Assembly (NCBI GenBank): GCA_023957315.1
Contig: JAMLHE010000004.1
Coordinates: forward strand, 186,001 to 250,000
Reading direction: 5' to 3'
Source of the DNA: Candidatus Kapaibacterium sp.
GTDB lineage: Bacteria; Bacteroidota; Ignavibacteria; Kapaibacteriales; UBA2268
DNA: 64,000 nt
In this document: in pieces, positions 60,201-64,000 of the stretch
Numbering within the stretch: the stretch's first letter is position 1
Layout of the letters: each line of letters begins with the position of its first letter
Program-made: the position numbers and the translations under genes
Notes under the pieces: model-generated
Database searches by the model: none
What the model was told of the DNA's origin: nothing
The model's input: only the letters and a program-made list of their open reading frames with translations

Positions 60201-62444
60201 AAAGACTTAGGAATCCTCGAAGGTCAACGAGCCAAAACAACAGCAACAAATCTTCAGAATGCAAAAAAACTATTCGACACAGAAAAGAAAAGCATCACTA
60301 ACGCGCTTGAGCAAAAGCGTATAATTGCTGAAACTTCACGCTTGGAATCGGGTCGTGAAAAAACAATAATTGATGATATTGCAGCACAAAAAGATGCGAT
60401 AAAGGCTTTGCAACAAGAGAAGGATGTTCTTCAAGAAATTTACAAACTCAAACTCGATGCGAATGGTGTTGTGGTTGATGTAGGAATTAAACTTGGTAAA
60501 GATGAGAAAAAATCAGACGTAATTGATGGCATAAATGACCAAATTACTCAGCTCAACAACTCCATTTCCAAAGAAAAGAATAAGGATATTGAGCTAAATT
60601 TAAAAGCTAAATTGGAAGATGAAGAATTCGTAAAAAAACTCGACGAATTGGCATTATCTGAGTTGCGTTATGAGATCGAACTCGGAATTAAACTTCCAGA
60701 GGATTTAGTTGCTAAATTAAAAGAAAGTCAATCTAAAATTACAAGCACTATTGTTGAAGAACAAAAAACTATTGATGCTTTATTATCGGAATTAGGCTCT
60801 GAAAAAGGAGAAAATCAACTGACAGCCGAACGTCGTGCTGAAATCGAATCCGAAATTAAGGACCGTAAAAGCAAGTTAGTTGATTTGAAAAAAACAGAGT
60901 TAGACGGTAGAAAGGAGATTAATTCTGAAGAAAAAGCCATACGCACAAAACGTATGCAGGACTTGCAAACACAGCATCATGAAGAAATGCAGTTGATTGA
61001 AAAGCGTAAACAGGCTGAACTTGAATTAAATAAAGCAATTATCGGCTCATCATCCGGCGCACTCGACAGAATTTCTGATGTCAGACATAAAAATCAAATC
61101 GAGAAATTGGAGGAGATGAAGGAAGCTGAAATCATTACAGAAGTTGAGTATAATAAACGCAAGGAAGATTTAGAAAGAGAGCATCAAAATAATAAAAAGG
61201 CGATTCAGGATGCCGCAAGAGGTGCAGAGATTGAAGCTCAGAGACAACATGATTTAGCTTTACTAAATGAACAAAGAGCACGGGAACAGGCTATACTTAA
61301 TGCTATAGACCCAACAGATACAAAAGCCATTGAAGCCCAAAGAGCGAAATTAGAAGGGATGGATAAGGTAATTGCTGAGAAGGGAGATATTTTATTGGCA
61401 TCTGCTGAAGCGTTGCAAGGAAGTATTGGCGATATTTTCGTCAATCTTTTCGATGGCGGAGAAGCAATGAAAGATTCCGCCAGGACAATGTTGGCAAATA
61501 TGGGTGGTATTTTGAAAGCAGCGGCAAGTGCTGCCGTCTCAAAACTAATAATTGATTCTTTGTTTACATCCACGACCGGATTTTGGGCTGTATTGACAAT
61601 TCCTATGATTAAAGGGTTGGTTACCGCTGCTATGAATACCATTTTAGGACCGGCATTATCTGCACTCAGTAGTTTTCATACCGGTGGGCGCGTGGATAGT
61701 CCAACTGTAGCAATCGTGGGTGATGCATCTCAAGGACGTCCGGGGGACGATACTGAATGGATATTACGCGATGACCATCTTTGGTTGATTGTAACAGAAG
61801 CCGTTCGCCAACAAGAGCATCATTTAATGAATGCAGTTAAGTTGTTATCATCAGATTTCTCGCAAGAAATGCAAAAAATGGCGAATAATTTAGATTTAAC
61901 TGCTATTATGGGTTTAATGGAGACAGATGTAACTGTAGAAAAGCACCTAAGACAACTCGAAATAGTAAATAAAGGACTTTCTCGAATTAATGAAGGAGTT
62001 AATTCCCTCGAAAAATCCTTAAACACTCAATTGTCGCCTGATAAAACAATTAAATTATTGTCGGAAATGTCAAAAATGATGAAAATACAAGTTGATTATC
62101 AGACCGAAGTAACAGATGCAGATGAATATTTACAACAATACGGTCAACAAGAGCTAAAAATTCGTTCTTATGCAGGAGGTAGTGGGTTTTTGACCAAACC
62201 TGAGTTGGCACTTGTGGGCGATGCAGGGAGTAATAACCCGGAAATCGTGTTAAATAATCCTCAGCTACAAGCGTTGATAAGCGAAGCATCGAAATCAGGA
62301 AATGAAATGTTAATCCGGAAGATGGATCAATTAATTAATGTTGTTGAAAGTCTGGATTTTGATGTATATTTGAATTCACAAACTGTAACTGATGAAGTAA
62401 ATCGTGAAAATAATCGCCGAAAAAGGAGAACAACTATATCATGA
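57225..62444 (+). CDS. Tail tape measure protein (TP901 family)
   Basis: 1739 residues; its length sets tail length. Residues about 120-360 are the TP901 tape-measure domain (EFASLATQLSKTVPDSAANIA ... NGLTSVLNAYGLKASEVSG ... GVPTAQATTQIRSALIELQ). A hydrophobic segment follows near 500-530 (PIVAVIAAVVALGALFLYLY), then long coiled coils (about 700-1400). Near the end two copies of a motif GG...P.(V/L)A.VGDA (around 61680 and 62170) follow a second hydrophobic patch. A roughly 250-nm tail would be expected from the usual 1.5 A per residue. No lytic domain seen. Confidence 0.9.
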   Translation: MAQELSIKLKADVDLEAVIKQFNVLLTQLRSSLGAFGETVSLLDVDKIKSEMNSIKQSYDLLGDKAKKAGEEADGLADGLEKARKNGTLLSKAFQFNQMAQSVNMVVGALDKFVQPFVELDKQVKNIGTLGVKNFEEFASLATQLSKTVPDSAANIALGVYQAVSAGISGTNQEIIKFTETAAKVAVAGVATTEQAVNGLTSVLNAYGLKASEVSGVSDGFFAAIKLGKTTFNELNASLANVIPAASAADVKFDEVVASVAQMTALGVPTAQATTQIRSALIELQKPTGQLEAFMKKLGLSAQDMQEKLSNQGLIATLQELEKSATAQGKPFNLLFGSMEAGSAAALLTGKNAERATQTLASVREEIEKGVSTEAYDVAAQSIDVKTKIFLNKIQAGFSQVFDTIGTGAVTAINTFSQIGPAIASFAGFSQLLPSKAEMTEGIKDFQKTLNNKTLPAIKSFSTSITNLIPGLATFGTSASTSFGAAGAAGAASGTATSAAWMTALAPIVAVIAAVVALGALFLYLYNNVEGFRNLINGVWEVAEYGFTRLWDILKRVGDIFLSYGAAIFEGMVLPFRLVIDVISGIVEAFTGMSGEAITVEDVINALGVAFDFVTNQLTLMKATIDGFVAGIKSVTGSVSNIIKAIFSGNIGEAVKEFGNMGSNAGKAILDGANESLRDAKFEDITKALEDKFADGIKINAKIQEIEGIDTLIENYQDTTLQIKTLQAKPESDLTEDERNQLQMLEEKAKQTADAIGKIVPEARENFRRITDESGNLVKVYDINIDKTKELAEEREKAYKQQQLDDQAAYTQGLTTQSDRLADQTQKLKEAEAEAKKLYAAGNKDAFALQNKKVIELKDGIQATRDSMVDSFTKGAKAGLLTSDATEKIGKQLGLNSASIVDAKTQQGAFTAEVEGTGEAVKSLGESFSEAMNKAKKGQSEAISALAELARQLKNNEITREEYEEKRKNELIAGKAANKEVLFLTELEKQAKKDLGILEGQRAKTTATNLQNAKKLFDTEKKSITNALEQKRIIAETSRLESGREKTIIDDIAAQKDAIKALQQEKDVLQEIYKLKLDANGVVVDVGIKLGKDEKKSDVIDGINDQITQLNNSISKEKNKDIELNLKAKLEDEEFVKKLDELALSELRYEIELGIKLPEDLVAKLKESQSKITSTIVEEQKTIDALLSELGSEKGENQLTAERRAEIESEIKDRKSKLVDLKKTELDGRKEINSEEKAIRTKRMQDLQTQHHEEMQLIEKRKQAELELNKAIIGSSSGALDRISDVRHKNQIEKLEEMKEAEIITEVEYNKRKEDLEREHQNNKKAIQDAARGAEIEAQRQHDLALLNEQRAREQAILNAIDPTDTKAIEAQRAKLEGMDKVIAEKGDILLASAEALQGSIGDIFVNLFDGGEAMKDSARTMLANMGGILKAAASAAVSKLIIDSLFTSTTGFWAVLTIPMIKGLVTAAMNTILGPALSALSSFHTGGRVDSPTVAIVGDASQGRPGDDTEWILRDDHLWLIVTEAVRQQEHHLMNAVKLLSSDFSQEMQKMANNLDLTAIMGLMETDVTVEKHLRQLEIVNKGLSRINEGVNSLEKSLNTQLSPDKTIKLLSEMSKMMKIQVDYQTEVTDADEYLQQYGQQELKIRSYAGGSGFLTKPELALVGDAGSNNPEIVLNNPQLQALISEASKSGNEMLIRKMDQLINVVESLDFDVYLNSQTVTDEVNRENNRRKRRTTIS

Positions 62445-62605
62445 CAATAATTAAAGCAGATGGTGTTTATTTACTTAATAATAAGATATTGCGAAAGCGA
62501 TTAATTAAGAGCCTTGAGAAGAATCAAAACGACGGCAAAATCACATTAAGAAAAACTTTGATGGATGAAACCGAAAAAATGATAAAAGAGTTGAAATATG
62601 ACTGA
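62441..62605 (+). CDS. Small hypothetical protein after the tape measure
   Basis: 54 residues (MTIIKADGVYLLNNKILRKR ... MIKELKYD), basic and helical. AGGAG at 62424-62428 and a 4-bp overlap with the tape measure stop support expression. Last recognisable prophage gene. Confidence 0.65.
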   Translation: MTIIKADGVYLLNNKILRKRLIKSLEKNQNDGKITLRKTLMDETEKMIKELKYD

Positions 62606-62650
62606 CTTTTAAAATCATTTTGCACGCATTTTGCACACGACCACTACGAA

Positions 62651-62682
62651 AAAAGCCTCGACACAGATGTATCAAGGCTTTT
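62651..62682. terminator. Imperfect bidirectional terminator between prophage end and tRNA-Lys
   Basis: AAAAGCCTCGA / TCAAGGCTTTT form a stem with one mismatch and T-rich tails on both strands. It could end both the prophage late transcript and the tRNA-Lys transcript. Confidence 0.6.
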
Positions 62683-62695
62683 CGGTTTTCACTTG

Positions 62696-62768
62696 TGACC
62701 CCGGCAGGGTTCGAACCTGCGGCCACTTGATTAAAAGTCAAGTGCTCTACCGGCTGAGCTACGAGGTC
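62696..62768 (-). tRNA. tRNA-Lys (anticodon TTT)
   Basis: On the minus strand, acceptor arms GACCTCG and CGGGGTC pair with one wobble. The D-arm is GTAGCTCAGCCGGTAGAGC, the anticodon stem CTTGA/TCAAG holds loop CTTTTAA (TTT), and the T-arm is GCAGG-TTCGAAC-CCTGC. Its 3' end also faces the prophage. CCA is not encoded. Confidence 0.96.
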
Positions 62769-62834
62769 GAATGATTTTTCAATCATTACAGACTACAAAA
62801 ATAATAATAATTTTCGAGATAGAAAAAAGAAATG

Positions 62835-64000
62835 TTAATGAAAGATTGCTGATTTGATTATTTGTGATATTTCTTTTACCTTTTCAGCAATTCCGACTGA
62901 GTCTAAAGCCAATTCTCTGAGTAACTCGGCTTGTGTGGCATGGTGGATGAATTTATCGGGGATGCCCATTATATGAAGATGTTTGTTGTTGATATCGTTA
63001 TTGACCATGAATTCTGCGATTGCTGTGCCGAAGCCTCCCATTGCTTGTCCATCTTCGATTGTGACGACGTGGTCGAATCGTTCGAATGTAGATTTTATAA
63101 GTTCGGCATCTAATGGTTTGACAAAGCGCGGGTTGATAACTTCTAAGCTGATTCCTGTTTCGGAAAGTATTTCTGCTGCTTTGAGTGCTTCGTTGACCAT
63201 TGTACCGACAGCCATTATAGCTATATCGGTTCCGGATTTGACTATTTCGCCTTTGCCCAATGTTAATTCTCGCATAGGCATCAGTGTGATTCCCAATCCT
63301 TCGCCACGAGGAAATCTAATGGCTACGGGTCCTTGGGTATATGCAAAAACTGCGGAATAGAGCATATCTCTGAGTTCTTGTTCATCTTTGGGCGCCATTA
63401 TGACCATATTTTGAACAGGTCGTAAATATGTCAAATCGAGCACTCCGTGATGAGTTGCGCCATCTGCACCGACTAATCCGGCGCGGTCTATGGCGAACAC
63501 TACGTGCAATCCTTGAATGGCACAATCATGAACCAAATGGTCAAATGCTCGTTGCAAAAATGAAGAATAAATTGCACATACCGGTATTAATCCCTGAGAA
63601 GCCATTCCGGCGGCAAATGTTACTGCATGACCTTCAGCTATGCCCACATCGAAATATCTGTCGGGGAATTCCTTTTCCATCTTGACAAGTCCTGTGCCTT
63701 CCCCCATTGCGGCTGTTATTCCGACAACACTTTTGTTCATTTTGCAGATTTCAGCCATTGCGTTTCCGAAAAAAGCGCTATATGAGGGTATGCCCGTTGT
63801 TTTTTTTGCTAATGCTTTGCCAGTCAGCTTATCTACTGTGCCAATTGCATGAAGATTTTGCGAATCAGCTTCAGCAGGTGCGTACCCTTTGCCTTTTTGG
63901 GTGATAATATGCAAAAATACGGGTCCTTTCAAATCCTTGGTCAGTTGCAACATTTTGATAACTTTCTGGATATTGTTGCCGTTTATCGGACCAAAGTAAT
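62835..64000 (-). CDS. dxs: 1-deoxy-D-xylulose-5-phosphate synthase, C-terminal part
   Basis: Partial at the window edge: the frame runs off at 64000 in YFGPINGNNIQKVIK. Makes DXP from pyruvate and glyceraldehyde-3-phosphate, the first step of the MEP isoprenoid pathway. Visible parts: GPVFLHIITQKGKGYAPAE, DVGIAEGHAVTFAAGMA, FLQRAFDHLVHDCAIQ, the pyrimidine-domain DRAGLVGADGATHHG, and the transketolase C-terminal domain (VEVINPRFVKPLD-like). About 389 residues are present. An internal ATG at 63953 is not the true start. Confidence 0.95.
   Translation of the reverse strand, partial: YFGPINGNNIQKVIKMLQLTKDLKGPVFLHIITQKGKGYAPAEADSQNLHAIGTVDKLTGKALAKKTTGIPSYSAFFGNAMAEICKMNKSVVGITAAMGEGTGLVKMEKEFPDRYFDVGIAEGHAVTFAAGMASQGLIPVCAIYSSFLQRAFDHLVHDCAIQGLHVVFAIDRAGLVGADGATHHGVLDLTYLRPVQNMVIMAPKDEQELRDMLYSAVFAYTQGPVAIRFPRGEGLGITLMPMRELTLGKGEIVKSGTDIAIMAVGTMVNEALKAAEILSETGISLEVINPRFVKPLDAELIKSTFERFDHVVTIEDGQAMGGFGTAIAEFMVNNDINNKHLHIMGIPDKFIHHATQAELLRELALDSVGIAEKVKEISQIIKSAIFH

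Larger units (their letters stand above)
17074..62640. mobile_element. Prophage, probable siphovirus with Mu-like head genes, about 45 kb
   Basis: The element runs from the integrase remnant next to tRNA-Glu to the small gene after the tape measure, just before tRNA-Lys. It contains integration, repressor, replication, terminase, portal, capsid, connector, lysis, fibre, tail and tape-measure genes. Both ends are set only by gene content: I found no direct repeat of either tRNA 3' end at the opposite side, so attL and attR are unresolved. The integrase and the holin/endolysin region are disrupted by indels, while structural genes read intact. Divergent transcription is organised around about 24.4, 30.3 and 40.2 kb. 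Confidence 0.9.

Noticed and set aside
17121-62444. True Mu-type transposable phage
   Set aside because: Although portal, gpF, gpG, protease and gp36-like genes are Mu-like, no DDE transposase or MuB-like ATPase is present and a tyrosine integrase is.
16994-62720. GGTTCGAA in both tRNAs as the att core
   Set aside because: This is the conserved T-loop of nearly all tRNAs and the flanks differ, so it is not evidence for attL/attR.
62541-62786. 81-residue minus-strand reading frame
   Set aside because: It overlies tRNA-Lys; the apparent conserved segment comes from the tRNA itself.

Overview
The window is an AT-rich bacterial chromosome segment carrying a complete-looking but probably damaged prophage of about 45 kb. 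The host looks like a member of the FCB superphylum (Bacteroidota/Chlorobiota/Ignavibacteriota/Kapaibacteria side). Reasons: a secreted serine protease ends in a type IX secretion (T9SS) sorting domain, several promoters fit the Bacteroidetes-type TTG / TAnnTTTG pattern, and small-metal-domain plus AraC regulators of this kind are typical there. The exact phylum is inference.

Left host region (1-17 kb): catalase; a 69-bp tandem repeat array; a T9SS-exported trypsin-fold protease; a lipoprotein flanked by two copies of a 92-bp MITE-like element; a copper module (HMA-AraC regulator, CopA-type P1B ATPase, small periplasmic HMA protein); TypA/BipA; a UDP-sugar dehydrogenase and GlmS on the minus strand (amino-sugar supply); prfA and pheS; and tRNA-Glu(TTC). 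Right host region (62.6-64 kb): tRNA-Lys(TTT) and the C-terminal part of Dxs.

Prophage (about 17.1-62.6 kb), left to right: a tyrosine integrase disrupted by two compensating frameshifts; a Cro/CI-like protein; a minus-strand early operon (Mor-like activator, DUF3560, MazG-like, DUF4373 and a winged-helix replication protein whose gene contains 11-bp iterons); a regulatory and accessory zone (repressor-like proteins, a TPR membrane protein, a three-gene overlapping operon with a TIGR04255-type protein); a 0.5-kb non-coding array with the same iterons (candidate origin or packaging region); a minus-strand head block (gpG-like, gpF-like, Mu gp29-like portal, TerL, TerS) followed by radical SAM, P-loop kinase and ParB-like genes; then, divergently, a plus-strand block (Mu I-like protease with nested scaffold, decoration protein, gpE-like capsid, Mu gp36/gp37-like connectors, lysis genes, fibres including a seven-repeat probable beta-propeller, tail tube, hub-like protein, G/GT chaperones made by a predicted -1 frameshift, and a 1739-residue tape measure). 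No sheath gene was recognised, so a long non-contractile tail is likely. The phage is a mosaic: Mu-like head and connector genes, a lambda-like capsid and frameshift, and a tyrosine integrase instead of a transposase.

Most interesting: (1) phased 11-bp iterons shared by the replication gene and a remote array made of 66-bp hairpin modules; (2) a ParB / P-loop kinase / radical SAM cassette that resembles phage DNA-hypermodification loci but lacks the known partner enzymes; (3) an uncharacterised three-gene overlapping operon; (4) indel-riddled holin/endolysin and integrase loci next to intact structural genes, meaning either a grounded prophage or local sequence error.
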